From positions 16,064,157 through 16,128,156 of the forward strand of contig JARWKL010000016.1 of assembly GCA_029961685.1 (NCBI GenBank): 64,000 bases of DNA. Direction: 5' to 3'. A model generated the notes under the pieces. That model was given only the letters and a program-made list of their open reading frames with translations. It was not told the DNA's origin and did not search any database. Position 1 is the stretch's first letter, and the number at the start of each line of letters is the position of its first letter. Shown here in pieces: positions 49,418-61,134 of the stretch. The position numbers and the translations under genes were made by a program. This DNA comes from Aristolochia californica (Eukaryota > Streptophyta > Magnoliopsida > Piperales > Aristolochiaceae).

Positions 49418-49859
49418 ATAGATCATAAACCGTTTTTCAATTTCTTTTTATTGTCGTGATTCGTATGTGTACATGTATATAGCTCGAGCTGTTGCAGGAG
49501 CAGATGTCGATGGAGTTCTTCTTTCCATTTTGTGTTAATTGATCCATGTCTCTGATCGCATCGTCTCATCAGCCGAGTCGATCCGGTTCTGTAATTTTCT
49601 TGACACCCATAAGTGGGATGTGCAAATTTTAGTAAAATTTCTGTAATTTCCGTGCAAGAAAAAAAAAATGACCCAATTAAGAACCATATGCAGAATAAGA
49701 AAATAATAAATAATAAATAATAAAAATAGACTTCAATCGTGACACAAAGAAAAGAACCATATGGAGGATAAGAAAATATTAATTTAAACTAAGTCAATTT
49801 AAACTTAATTTGGATATACATAATTTAGATGGATTTGGGTTGAGGACTCATGATTGAAT
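49418..49859. other. CCCH gene 3' flank
   Basis: This should hold the 3'UTR; AATAATAAATAATAAATAAT near 49705 is a low-complexity run. No other feature was seen before the tandem repeat. Confidence 0.5.
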
Positions 49860-50910
49860 AGATGAGATAACCGTTTCGCATATTTTGCACTAAATAATTT
49901 TTTATTGAATCAATCATGTGAGTTTATAGTCAATTTTCTTCTAAAGATGTATCTCTTATTAGGTAAAAATAAATAAAAATTAAATATTTAATTCTTGGAT
50001 AATTTAAAATATAAATAAATAAATACCCTTTAGAGAGAGATGTGTCACTAGGCCTAGGAGGAGGAATCTTGTGGGGGAAGAGGAGGAGAGGAAAAGGGGG
50101 AATAGCTGAGATAATTGTTTCATTTGTTTCGCACCAAATGATTTTTCGTATTGGATCAACCGTGTGAGTTTATACTCAATTTTCTTATATAAAATATGCA
50201 TATCTTATTAGGTAAAAAAATGCTTAATTTTTAAAATATTTAATTCTTGGATAATTTAAAATATAAATGAACAAATACCCTTTAAAGAGAGAGAATGAAA
50301 GCTACTAAGAGAGAGAGGTGTCACTAGGGGGAGGAATCTTGTCGGGGAAGAGGAGGAGAGGATAAGGGGGAATAACTGAGATAATTGTTTCATTTGTTTC
50401 GCACCAAATGATTTTTCATATTGAATCAACCGTGTGAGTTTATACTCAATTTTCTTATATAAAAGATGTATCTCTTATTAGGTACAAAAATGTTTAATTT
50501 TTAAAATATTTAATTCTTGGATAATTTAAAATATAAATGAACAAATACCCTTTAAAGAGAGAATGAAAGCTACTGAGAGAGAGAGGTGTCACTAGGGGGA
50601 GGAATCTTGTCGGGGAAGAGGAGGAGAGGATAAGGGGGAATAACTGAGATAATTGTTTTATTTGTTTCGCACCAAATGATTTTTCATATTGGATCAACCG
50701 TGTGAGTTTATACTCAATTTTCTTATATAAAAGATGTATCTCTTATTAGGTAAAAAAATGTTTAATTTTTAAAATATTTAATTCTTGGATAATTTAAAAT
50801 ATAAATAAACAAATACCCTTTAAAGAGAGAGAATGAAAGCTACCGAGAGAGAGAGAGGTGTCACTAGGGGGAGGAATCTTGTCGGGAAGAGGAGGATAAG
50901 GGGGAAGCAT
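49860..50910. repeat. Tandem repeat, four copies of about 268 bp
   Basis: The anchor GTGAGTTTATA recurs at 49918, 50164, 50434 and 50702, giving periods of 246, 270 and 268 bp. Each unit has an AT-rich half (TTAATTCTTGGATAATTTAA) and a GA-rich half (GGGGAGGAATCTTGTCGGGG, GAAGAGGAGGAGAGG). The two middle copies are nearly identical, while the first is shorter and more diverged. A fourth partial copy fades out near 50910. Confidence 0.9.
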
Positions 50911-51939
50911 GAGGATGAAGTGATAAGGTGGACCACAACAAGTGTGGTGTGCCATCTTCACATGCTCCTCTTGCACCCCTCCCCCTCCCCCTCCCACATA
51001 CTCAACCAACCCATTTTTTTTTTCTCTCTCATGGTCACAATATGGGATGGTCTTAAGAGGAAAAAAGGTTTTAGATTCTTCAACTTGAAAGTCTTTCCAT
51101 CGATGAGGCTTATTTACAAATTTTTCTTCCATTGTTTGTATAAAGAGTTTTTTTTTTTGGTAATTTAATATTTTATTATTCCTCAATTAGTTTCTGGATT
51201 TTTATTCCAAACATAATTTTTATTTATCTTAATTTAAAAAAATATAATATTTTTTATTATTTATTTATTTTTTATTTCCTAGTTTTTTAATTTTTAATTT
51301 AATATTTTTAGTTGATTAGTTATATTTTTCCAAACTACTAATTTATACTGATTTATGTGGTATTTTGGTTTTTAATTTCTTTCTGCTACTAATTACTTCA
51401 TTCATGTTTATGATCTTTTTATAAATTGATTATTCAATATTTTTGTTTTTATTTAATTTTTAAAATTTTAATTTAATATTTTATTAGTTGATTAATTATT
51501 TTTTCTAAACTAGCATAATGTCTAATTTTTTAATTAATATTTAAATTCATTATTAACATATTTTATTTTATTTTATTCGCTAATCTATTTACTTTTACTT
51601 TTTGCTATTAATAATTAATTACCTATTTTTATATTATTAACTCTTGTTTTATAAAATACTCATTTTTATTATTTTTATCGGATATTGTTGTTAATTTTGT
51701 GTTAAATTTTTATACTTATTAATTAGTTTACTATTTCTATTTTATATCTACTTTATTACATATTTATTGTTTTGTTTATGCAATTTATTAAATTTATTGA
51801 GTTGTTATTGAGAATGCAGTTATTATTGAGGTAGTTTATCATTCCTACGTCATTTCTTAATTTCTTTCTAACCTTCTCTATAAATAAAGTAGGTAAACCA
51901 TCAATGAATTTTGCTTTCCAATATTCATTATTGGCATAT
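50911..51939. other. Very AT-rich intergenic DNA
   Basis: From about 51165 to 51800 the sequence is almost entirely A and T, with runs such as TTTATTATTTATTTATTTTT. No gene was recognised. Confidence 0.6.
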
Positions 51940-52632
51940 GTCCTTTACATCACCTTAGCCATGAACACATCCTTATACCACGTAAAATGGTTAAGGGTTC
52001 GACATCTAAGGTTTTTGCAACATTTCTTTCCCTTTGTATATTTGAGAGGTAAGATATCCTTCGAAATGATGTAGGAGATAAAAAATAAAGTATGTAAAAC
52101 AATTTTAATAGAAACTGATTTAATGAGTGCAAATGTTGTCACTCCCATAATGATAAATTGGGATGAAATCCGATTTCCAGAAAATTGGACTATTTCTCGG
52201 GTAGTCCCCCCCTACAACATTGATCAATCAAGATATTGATCAAATTATCTAATCTACAGATAGATATGTAATAATTAATTTTTAAGAGAACTATTTGGAT
52301 GACAACAACATTATCATACCTTTTGTCACCTAGTTCAAAGCCTACAAATTTGGAAATAATCACCAAATTTCCACAATAACAAAATCGAATAAAGAATGGA
52401 CACTCCAATCAGGGATTAGTGTCACACCAGTTCATCCTCCCCCTAAACCATTAAAGCTATAATCAACTAGCATCTCTTAAGGCAAACAACAACCTCTTGA
52501 TGCAGTTGCTTTTGTAGATCCTGAAGGATAAGACATACCAAGGGAGAGAAATGTTGCAAAACCTTAGATGTCGAACCCTTAGCCATTTTAGGTAGTATAA
52601 GGATGTGTTCATCACCAAAGTGATGCAAAGGA
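51940..52632. repeat. Inverted repeat pair, about 100-bp arms
   Basis: The arm at 51940-52040 is repeated in reverse complement at 52534-52632. Both contain GGGTTCGACATCTAAGG, GAACACATCCTTATA and GCAACATTTCT. The arms differ by scattered substitutions and single-base indels. The roughly 490-bp spacer has no coding domain. It could be a foldback element or two opposed copies of an unknown repeat; no target duplication was identified. Confidence 0.8.
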
Positions 52633-53500
52633 TAAATGTTTCCTCAGTAGTTACGTGTTTGCTACAATTTTCTTTATGTTGCAATGTCTTTAAAAAATTG
52701 CTTTAAAATTAAGGTAACCTATAGGAATGAAATTATAATAAGGTCAAGAAAATAAGGAATGACTTATAATTTTAATACTTTAAATTAAATTTTTTACTAT
52801 TAGTGATATTGTACACCAAATTAAGTAATTTAAGATGATAGAGCTTTGCATTAAAGTTTTGACGATAATGATAATAATGATAAACTGTCATTGGGTATAT
52901 TTTGCAAGAGAAGAAAAAAAGGTAGAGACACAATAATAGTTATTACAAAAAATAAATATGATAAGTAAAATTTTTAATTTAATTTTTTCAATTTGTTGGA
53001 AAAGTCAATTACATCAACCTCTTCGCACACCAGGTTACAAGATGAATCTTAAATTTTTATTTTAGTTCCAAATTTGTAAAGTTGAATTTGAGGTTGAATC
53101 ACATTGAGAAGTTTATATTGATTTTCAAGATTTCAAGTAAAAATTGATCTGCATTTCCAAATTGGCATATGAAGGGGGAGGGGCAGGGATATGCACTCCC
53201 TACCTCTTTATAGTATGCCCCCACTTGGTAATTTTGAATATTAACATCGATGCTTGTTTAATTTAAACTCAATCACTTTATTGGGGCGATTTTTTACATT
53301 GATTTAAACTTTTATTATAATAATTTGATATATGCTATATTGTATTGGCTAATCAAAACCTTTTATTATTATGCTTTAAAGTAGTAAAATTAATTTCACT
53401 AGTGCTATAAAATAGACTGGATATGGCAATATCTAGATATGATCTATTTATAAGTATTCAAATATCCAAGAATTGAAAACTAAATAAAGTTAATAAAAAT
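52633..53500. other. Intergenic, nothing recognised
   Basis: AT-rich sequence with no gene, RNA or clear repeat. Confidence 0.5.
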
Positions 53501-53770
53501 TGTTGAATTTATCAAAAAGAGAAATACTTCATTGACTTTTTATAATCAGAGTACATGAACTTCTATTTATAATAGAGGAAAGTAGTAGAGTCCAATTACA
53601 ATTAAACTATATTTGTTCCAATTACACCCAAACTCTAACACTTAAAGATAAGTCCTAGCATAATTAAATAACTTAATATAAATAGAAGATTAATTTGACT
53701 AAAACACTTTTAAACTAAAACTCCTTTATTAGACCTACTTCCATAATAATTGAGGCCCTGTTAGATTTCT
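53501..53770 (-). mobile_element. Partial LTR, family X copy 4
   Basis: TGTTGAATTTATCAAAAAGAG and the following sequence (CTATTTATAATAGAGGAAAG, CCAATTACAATTAAACTA) match the LTRs at 29357, 31464 and 31973. The far end is missing and no internal sequence adjoins, so it is a truncated solo LTR. Confidence 0.75.
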
Positions 53771-53805
53771 TATGCCACCTCATTTGATCATAGTGGGTCC
53801 CATAT

Positions 53806-53920
53806 CTTATGGGCTTGGACCCATCTTCCAACACTCTTAGATATGTAAGCCTTCCTTGGTCTTATGGGCTTGGGCCCATCTTTCAACATACTTGGATATG
53901 TGAGCCTTCCTTGATCGTGT
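53806..53920. repeat. Two tandem copies of a 55-56-bp unit
   Basis: Units read CTTATGGGCTTGG(A/G)CCCATC, then TTCCAACACTCTTAGATATG or TTTCAACATACTTGGATATG, then (T)AAGCCTTCCTTGG. A related sequence in opposite orientation lies at 57110-57180, next to a polypurine tract, so the unit probably derives from an LTR end. Confidence 0.7.
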
Positions 53921-54451
53921 AGGTTTGGACAATTCCCCATCTTGTCTCCATAAATCTGACTTAAACTCACTCCATCCCTATAACCTGACCCATCTCAGAC
54001 CCGTTCTTACCACATATGGTATCCCCATTTCGTTCACATGGGTCCGGGTTGGAGAAGCTAGTCCCCGAATTGGAACGGATCTCCCTGTTCCAGATTGCAG
54101 TTATTATAAGTGTCTCGGATTCGCATCCGCATCGGATTCGGGTTCGATATTATCTGGATCCGTCTACCAACTTGATTTCTCTGCTCGAAAGTTGCAAAGA
54201 CGAGAGGAACGGCGATTCTGCGAGGAGGCTTTTGTTCCCGCCTTATCCATTTCTCGGTTCATGTTCTCACCGAATAGGATTGCTATCTCGGGAACTCGCG
54301 TGACGCGTAATACACCCACTGGCAGAAACTGAATCTTCTCCTAACTTCATAAAACTCATTACATTGCCCATTTCTGTCGCAGAAACTTGATGACGTGGGC
54401 CGAAGTGAAGCGGATGTCTGAACCTTCCCGCTAGCCAAACAGAAACTCATA
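53921..54451 (+). other. Region upstream of the valyl-tRNA synthetase remnant
   Basis: GC-richer sequence of the kind expected for a former promoter and leader. Open frames exist on both strands but show no family motif. Confidence 0.4.
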
Positions 54452-55194
54452 ATGGCGCTCTCTAGTCCCTCAATCTTCTCTTCGTATTCCATACATAGAT
54501 TTAATCCTCTCCTTTTCTCTTGTCGTATTGTTGGAATTTCGTTCCTCATCGGAAAATCAAACGATTCAGTCAAAGATTTTATGCTGGTAATGCTTTTATT
54601 ATGCTTCTGTTTTCATCCCCTGCTTCTGTTTTCAACCCCTGTTGGGTATAATATTTCACCCTTTTCCTTCGTGGTCCAATTTATTCCAGAATGATTTCCG
54701 TGGCTTCGTCTTTCGTGTTCTTTCCTTCATTTACTAGTTTGTGACTTGGGGTGTTTTAGTTGCGGCGTCGGATAATGGAGTATTTGTTTCTCCAGAGACA
54801 GCAAAGTCATTTGATTTTACCTCTGAGGAGCGGATATCCAAATGGTAATGTATCGTGTATTTATCCTGTTTATCTTATTTAAACTACATCTTACTGTATC
54901 CACATTCTGCCCTGACCTGATTGATTAGCTAATGACGTTATTCTTTGCTAAACTGCGGCTAACCAACATTAATGACCTTCTTATATTTTTCAAAAAAATG
55001 TAATAAATTTATCTTCCGTAAAATGGTGTGCTTTTAGAGAGTCTTCCCATGTTCACACTGGAGATATAGTGATCGTAATGTAAGAATGGATTAATTGATT
55101 TGTGGATGGATAAAAGTTATTATATCACAAATGAATGTCTGCTATTCTGCACTAGGTCAGTTGCATAATTTCTCAATATTTGCTGCTTTAACTT

Positions 55195-55522
55195 TGTTAA
55201 AACAAAGGAAAATAGAGAGGATGAAGAAGTAGGAAGAAGAGCGAGGAAGAATGGGGGGATGAAAACCAGCGTGAGAAATGCTGCTGGATTAGGGGAAAAA
55301 GTCTAATCCTTTATACTAACTTAAGTAAGAGGGGCTAAAAACGATAGAACTACCCCTCTCCTTCATCCTTACATAATGCACCTAAACAAAACAGAAAAAA
55401 ATAAAAAAAGACCGAATATTAAGATACTGTCGTAGGCTAGTTCCTAACAAGAGACCTGGCCAATCAGAGACAAAATTACATTGGTAAAGTACCAAAATAC
55501 CCCTGGACCATATTTTCTAACA
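55195..55522 (-). mobile_element. 3' LTR of the fourth (minus-strand) Copia element
   Basis: A 328-bp segment begins TGTTAAAACAAAGG and ends TTTTCTAACA. It is followed by TGCCCCTCAAGCTGGAGC, the reverse complement of a Copia polypurine end. No matching LTR was found at the other side. Confidence 0.75.
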
Positions 55523-56420
55523 TGCCCCTCAAGCTGGAGCATAAATATCTAACAGCTCTAGCTCGCTATAAATGCTCCTACTTGTTCAAACGATCTGACA
55601 TATGGAGTAACATTTTTTCCTTGTATGACAACATCGCGAATAAATTGACAATCCACTTTAATGTGTTTGGTCTTTTCATGAAATAGTGGATTGTTTCCTT
55701 TGAATATAACAACATGATTCTCACATTTCATAACCATAGGTTCATTACTAGGAAATCCATTTCCACCAGAATATATTTAATTCACATGAGTTCACTAATT
55801 GTATGTGTCCAGGCTCTATATTCCGCCTCTGCACTTGATCTAGTCACAACACTCTGTTTCTTACTTCTCAAACTCACTAAATTTCCTTTGACATAATAAC
55901 AATATCCAGTCGTATGATTGTCACATTTCATAACCATAGGTTCATACTAGGAAACCCATTTACACCATAACAGATTTAATTCACACGAGTTCACATATTA
56001 TATGTGTCATGACTCTATATTCTGCCTCTGCACTTGATCTGGGCACAACACTCTGTTTCTTCTCCAACTCACTAAATTTCCTTCACATAAGAATAATGTC
56101 CAGTTGTAGATCTTTTGTTTGATTTTGACCCTACAAAGTCAACATCAGAATATCCCATAACATCAACATTACCATGTGATATATACCACAATCGTTTTCC
56201 ATAAGATTCTTTGAGATACTTCAAAATTTTTGTAAACAACACTTAAATGTACTTTGGTACCTAAAGGATTGGCCCATAGTAAACCCAAACTCCATAACTA
56301 CTTGGCTCAACTTTTCAAACCACGTTATGGGGCTTTGTTTAAGACTATAAATGGCTTTCGGTAACCGACATACCTTTCCTACCTCCCCTTGAGCAACATA
56401 CCCAGGATTTTGCTCCATAT
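55523..56420 (-). pseudogene. Copia RNase H and reverse transcriptase remnants
   Basis: Reading leftward, reverse transcriptase sequence at 56221-56418 gives MEQNPGYVAQGEVGKVCRLP and YSLKQSPITWFEKLSQVVM, the region after the RT fingers. RNase H sequence occupies 55560-56160, where the reverse complement of TCTGCCTCTGCACTTGATCT encodes the SSAEAE-type motif. A 200-bp tandem duplication (55714-55913 and 55914-56112) repeats the RNase H segment. Confidence 0.85.
55714..56112. repeat. 200-bp tandem duplication in the RNase H region
   Basis: TCACATTTCATAACCATAGG occurs at 55721 and again at 55921, and the following 190 bp correspond throughout (GCACTTGATCT, ACAACACTCTGTTTCTT, CACTAAATTTCCTT). The copies have diverged by substitutions and small indels, so the duplication is not recent. 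Confidence 0.9.
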
Positions 56421-57240
56421 ACTCCTCTTTTTTTCAAATTGCCATATAGAAATACATTTCAAATGTCCAACTAAAATAAGGGCCATCCTTTATTGACAAC
56501 TACAAAGATCAAAATCTGAATAGTTGTAACCCTAGAAACGGGAAAAAATGTCTTGAAGACAAATTGCAATTGTGTGAAAGGCATTTGAGACATGAGCTTT
56601 CATAACAACTATAGGAAGTGGACTGTTCGACTAAGACTTAGATTGAGAGAAAGGGTGATCGGATGAGACGGAATCTGGTTCAAGAATGTCACATATGTAG
56701 ACATATATGTTTTGAGAGTGATGGGATCTTATCTCTTGTGACAACGAGAGTACCCAAGGAAGACATATTGATAGAAGATAGGAGTCGGTGTCCCAGGTTG
56801 GGACACAGTGATGGAGGAGTTTTATTATCCTTTTGAGCACTGCGTATAGACCCACTACCTACAGAAGATAGGAGTGTACCCTACATCCAGCATAGGTTAT
56901 GACTGGAGTATGGAGCCATGTCATACGGCTTGGAGTAATTTTACTCTGACTTATCTTATGCTAGTTGAGCCTCATGGAAGAGACCATCAGTGTGAGGGGG
57001 AGCGTTGGAAGATATGGAGGACTGCCATTTTATACGAGAAAATTCTATACACCATTTGTAGCAAGCTGGGAGTTCATGATGGTCTCTTACCCCCAGCTTG
57101 AAGGGGAGTGTTGGAAGATGGGCCCAAGCCCACACGACCAAGGAAACCCCACATATCCAAGTGTGTTAGAAGATCGGCCCAAATGGACCCACCATGATCA
57201 CAAACTTACATTAGGAAGTAGGGGATAAATCGGTGAACAA
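56421..57240 (+). mobile_element. Nested fragments with two plus-strand polypurine/LTR junctions
   Basis: TGTGAGGGGGAG before CGTTGGAAGATATGGAGG (near 57003) and GCTTGAAGGGGAG before TGTTGGAAGATGGGCCC (near 57111) both look like polypurine tracts followed by LTR starts in plus orientation. They lie inside minus-strand Copia sequence, so another element has inserted here and left two diverged ends. No coding domain is recognisable. Confidence 0.5.
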
Positions 57241-58330
57241 GGATGAAATGACATATAAATTGAAGCCCCAAAATCAATAACCCATTATGACTGAGAAGAA
57301 ACATGTTGTGTAGACATACCTGGCATAACCAAAGTGGCATGAGCGAAGTATGATGTATTAGCTACAATAATGGTCATAGATGTAGTAGTGAGTTGTCCTA
57401 AATGATGAACTGCTAAATTTCACCTTGTGGACTAGTAATAAATTCCTATATACTTGAAGTATCTTTAGATATGAAGTTAGCCCATGCCGATTTTCCAAAT
57501 TTTTCCCAGCATTTATCAAAATTGTGGTTGGTTCATCCACAATGTGAATATTTCCTTATCTCCACGTCCTCTATCTCCCCCTCCCCCCCTAGCTGTCTCA
57601 AATCGAGGAGTAGATGATAGATTATGGGCTGCAGTATCTGAACTTTTAGGAGGATAGATTATGGGCTGCAGTATCTGAACTTTTAGGTTCCTTGCTGGTT
57701 TTAGACACTAATGCATTATATGCTGTATTTAGTCTATTATAAGCCTTCTCGAGAGTAGGTACATCATTATCTGCTAATATTTGTGCTTATAGAACCTCAT
57801 ATTCTAGACCCAATCTATCCAAAAATCTGGAAGCTTTTACTTGTCCATCCTTTTCTTGCAGTTTCACAAGATCTGAAGGGATGGAGTACCAATCTCTTGC
57901 AACACCCCACGCATCTCAATATAAGTACTTTGTCACAGTTTTATTTCCCCTCCTCATGTTGAAAAACTTAACATGTAGCTCATGCACATGAGACAATTTA
58001 CTTTCTTGAAAAAAGATACTCTAGCGTCTTCCCCATATCCTTGGCAGTTTCACAACTGATAACTTGATTATTAAAATGAGGCTTCATAGAATTCAGCATC
58101 CATGTCTGTACTTAATGATCCTCAGCCTCCCAATTTTTTGTAATTTGATCCGTTGGATCCCCACTAATATACTTAGCTTTCCTTTAGGCAATCAGAAACT
58201 TTTTAACAGCTTGAGACCAATTCAAGTAATTCTTCCCATCTGACTTTACAGAGGTCAATCTGATTATATTCCTGATTTTCTGCAGTTTCAATAGACCTCA
58301 TAGGGGTGATAACTTATCCCGAATCAACCA
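57241..58330 (-). pseudogene. Copia gag remnant of the fourth element
   Basis: Reading leftward from about 58300, the frame gives LTSVKSDGKNYLNWSQAVKK and FLIAKRKAKYI, typical Copia gag (UBN2 family), followed by interrupted gag sequence to about 57700. A 41-bp tandem duplication (GATTATGGGCTGCAGTATCT at 57617 and 57658) lies in this part. Confidence 0.75.
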
Positions 58331-59622
58331 TATTCACCCTCATAATCAGCCAACAAACACATGCAGTGATACAACAAGTCTCGTCACACACCTTTTGACA
58401 AACACTAGGCAGATCCAATATAAATGTGCAGATATGTGGGCCTCACAGGATATGAAAAAAAAAAACTCCTAGTATTTCTTAGCACCAAGCCTTGATATGT
58501 ACTATCCCCTTTTTGAATACTAATTGAACCAATACAGGAGATAAGACAGCAAATGGGCCCAAAAGTTAATATGCTCAGGAAGCCTTGTGTCTAAGCTAGG
58601 TGATGCAGGCAGTAATTATTCAGGAACACAATTCGATCCTTACAGGATCAGATAATGACATAGTAACTGCTTGTAAAGCAGCAGTATAAGCTATTAACCC
58701 TTAGGTTAAGACACAGTAGAAGGAAAAGACCAAACCGTTAGTCCAATCAGTAGAGAGACTTGAGGAATCAAATCTTGGAGAGAGACCTAAGGCTTCAAAA
58801 GAGGAAAGACCTAACTTGATTCTTGGATCGTACTGCTCTTGTACCATATAAAATGAGATGAAAGAAGAGATTATAGTTGAGCCAACTTGTTAAGGGGAGA
58901 AGTCGACCCCCATCTCCCATTTTATTAAGCCTTTTATGATGTATTACAAAAAGAGTGAATCACCCTTTACATAAGAGCCAAAAACCAACATCCAAAATAA
59001 TTGAAAATCACATACAAACTGTTGATTTCTAGGGACAAAACATAAACATAAGAGATTTCAAGGGAAGGAAAGAAGAGAGGAATTCTAGCTCTTGGGAGAG
59101 AGGAGAGAAGAAACCAAGGGAGAGAAGGAAGAGGAAAAGAGGAAGAGGTGTATGGATGAATTTGAGCCAAGAGGAAAAGGCTTGAATGCTCTACCCCATA
59201 CCTTGAGATTATATTTATAGTTGTGTGAAGGTATTTAAAATGACTACAAAGCCCTTAGGGCTATATATTTCAAAAGGAAAAAGACATAAGAGGACATACA
59301 CCAGCTTGCGTAATTATAACTCTATGTCATCTCTATGGAAGTTCTCTTTATTTTTTAGTCATGCCACCCCTAGTCTTTTAACACAAACTACCCCTACTCC
59401 ATACTATAAATCTGAGACCTCCTGGCTATGTTATTACCGATTTACTACCACTATAAAATGAGTAAAATACCCCATACTTCTACAGTAATGATGTTGTAAC
59501 TCTATAGTGTCTCAAATAACTTCTACTGGTTTTTGCTAGTATATGTTGGTATCATGTTAAGGTACAGCCATTGATGATAATGAAAAATGCATAATATACA
59601 TGCTTGTTTGCTTCTCACTGTA
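58331..59622 (-). mobile_element. Leader, degenerate PBS and LTR-like end of the fourth element
   Basis: TGCTCTTGTACCA near 58832 is the reverse complement of a degenerate Met-tRNA primer-binding site (TGGTACAAGAGCA). The sequence from about 58847 onward would then be a 5' LTR in minus orientation, but it does not match the LTR at 55195, so the two may come from different elements. From about 59480 the sequence should be intron of the valyl-tRNA synthetase remnant. Confidence 0.4.
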
Positions 59623-59870
59623 GTTTGTAGAGAAAGAGCCCGAGGAAGTTGTCCGTGGAGTGAGAGAGAAAGCAGCTGAAGCAGAGGAGAAGATAACTCT
59701 CACAAAGAACCGTCTGGGCTTCCTCAAAGCAACTGTTCTGGTCTCTGAATGATATAATCCCGATTGTTTCTGCCTCAAGATGAGACATACCAGGCAGGCC
59801 CCAATTCGCCCTTTGCTGTTTAACTATTTCTTTCTTCCAAAGGCTGAGGAAAGAGAAACGGGGCACGTAG

Positions 59871-60021
59871 ATCTTTCGTCACCATCGATTCTACCCAATG
59901 TAACCAAGCGTTAAATGCTTTGGTGGAGTGGAACAAGGTGGTCTCTCAAGTTCATACAGAGAGGGAGGCTGTGACACATGATGAGCTCATGATGTTGTCC
60001 TTCTTAAAAGAGTTTGTTTAG
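59871..60021 (+). pseudogene. Exon-like open block, family not recognised
   Basis: After a possible acceptor (GGCACGTAG at 59870) the frame SFVTIDSTQCNQALNALVEW and EREAVTHDELMMLSFLKEFV runs to a TAG at 60019. Its composition is protein-like, and the frame is closed upstream by a TGA at the acceptor side. It follows the valyl-tRNA synthetase stop by 118 bp, so it may be the last exon of another gene captured with it. No function can be given. Confidence 0.35.
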
Positions 60022-60903
60022 CGTTGCTGTGTAATCAAAGAGGATGTAATTTTTTACCGTACAGATCAGAACATATTGCAATAGAAATATCAACCTAATC
60101 TCCTAATCTCCTCAATTAATGAAATTATGACAGTTTGCCTGGTTCTTCTCTATCTTACTGTGACTTCTCGTGCTGGCATTGCTGTTATTCATAATCAAAA
60201 GCACATATTTTTTTCAAAATGGAAGTCAATGTTTAGGTATTCAGTTGTTCTCTGAGTATTTTTTATTCAAAACCACTACAAGGGACAAGTGGTCATTGCA
60301 AAGGAGCCTTCACTCAAAAGGTTTAATCCTGTGTATCCAGTTAGTCTCAGGAGAGAGAAAAGAGTCAGATCTTTAAGATTACAAAATTGACCAACGAAGC
60401 AAAGGGTTAGAATCATTCTCCGATCGCAGACTGTGACGAACGTCCAAGGTGCAAGGATTTATGGTAATCAACTCGCTAAAGACACGGACTTCGTAAGAGT
60501 CAAAAACGACATCTTCAGGCTCCGAGATGAGACAAGGTCATCCTCCTACCACCATTCTTACGAAATTTTATACCCAGAAAATCAGAAATGGAGTAGAGAC
60601 AGCAGGAAGAGCTGTTGAGATCAGACATCCAATGCATCTGTGGAGGCTCAAATCCAAGAGCAAAACGACGTTCAACATTGTGACGTTTTAAGAAAAGCAA
60701 TTGATTCTAAATTTATCTTCGTCAGTGTCTATTTACTTGTATTTGTACAGAGTCAGTAGAAGATTGTGGATTATTCAAATGCATAGCTCTTCCCAATATT
60801 AATACTACTATATTTTGTCGATTAGTTTAAATCATAGTATAAAAATCAAAGCATCCTTTTAAAGCTGGTCTTATAATTTAAAGTCATAGGAGGAGGGGGT
60901 TAT
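60022..60903. other. Intergenic, nothing recognised
   Basis: No gene, RNA or clear repeat. A short frame at 60433-60618 shows no family motif. Confidence 0.45.
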
Positions 60904-61134
60904 TGTATTAGGAAAATAAAGGCAGATGAGTCGTCTAAAGAGATAAACTTCGCAGTTTGACTTTGAAAAAATTCATAGCTAAATTGGTTGAGTACTCGAT
61001 GAGAATAGGGCTCCTCTGAATCACCCTTCTATTTATGGTGATTCTTGTTGTAAATTTATATATATATCACTCTAATTCAATGGAAAATCATGGTTCATTT
61101 CAATCAATAATAATCTCTCATATGGTATCAAAGC
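60904..61134 (+). mobile_element. Probable 5' LTR and primer-binding site of the fifth Copia element
   Basis: TGTATTAGGAAAAT at 60904 to ATCTCTCA at 61120 would be a 217-bp TG...CA LTR. It is followed after 2 bp by TGGTATCAAAGC (61123-61134), a Met-tRNA primer-binding site with one change. The 3' LTR lies beyond the window, so the left boundary is provisional. Confidence 0.65.

Larger units (their letters stand above)
54452..59752 (+). pseudogene. Organellar valyl-tRNA synthetase, first two and last exons only
   Basis: Valyl-tRNA synthetase charges tRNA-Val. Exon-like block 1 (54452-54586) starts MALSSPSIFSSYSIHRFNPL, a transit-peptide-like Ser/Arg-rich start. Block 2 (54760-54844) gives VFVSPETAKSFDFTSEERIS followed by K-W, the sequence just before the WWESQGYF region of plant ValRS. 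The final block (59623-59752, acceptor CACTGTAG) encodes the C-terminal coiled coil: FVEKEPEEVVRGVREKAAEA, then KNRLGFLKATVLVSE and a stop. All catalytic exons (HIGH and KMSKS motifs, editing and anticodon domains, roughly 850 residues) are absent and Copia debris fills the 4.8-kb gap. Block 1 ends in phase 0 at its GTAATG donor while block 2 needs phase 1, a further defect. Family assignment rests on remembered resemblance. Confidence 0.75.

Noticed and set aside
60433..60618. 61-codon plus-strand frame
   Set aside because: No splice context, no recognisable motif and no homology I can name.
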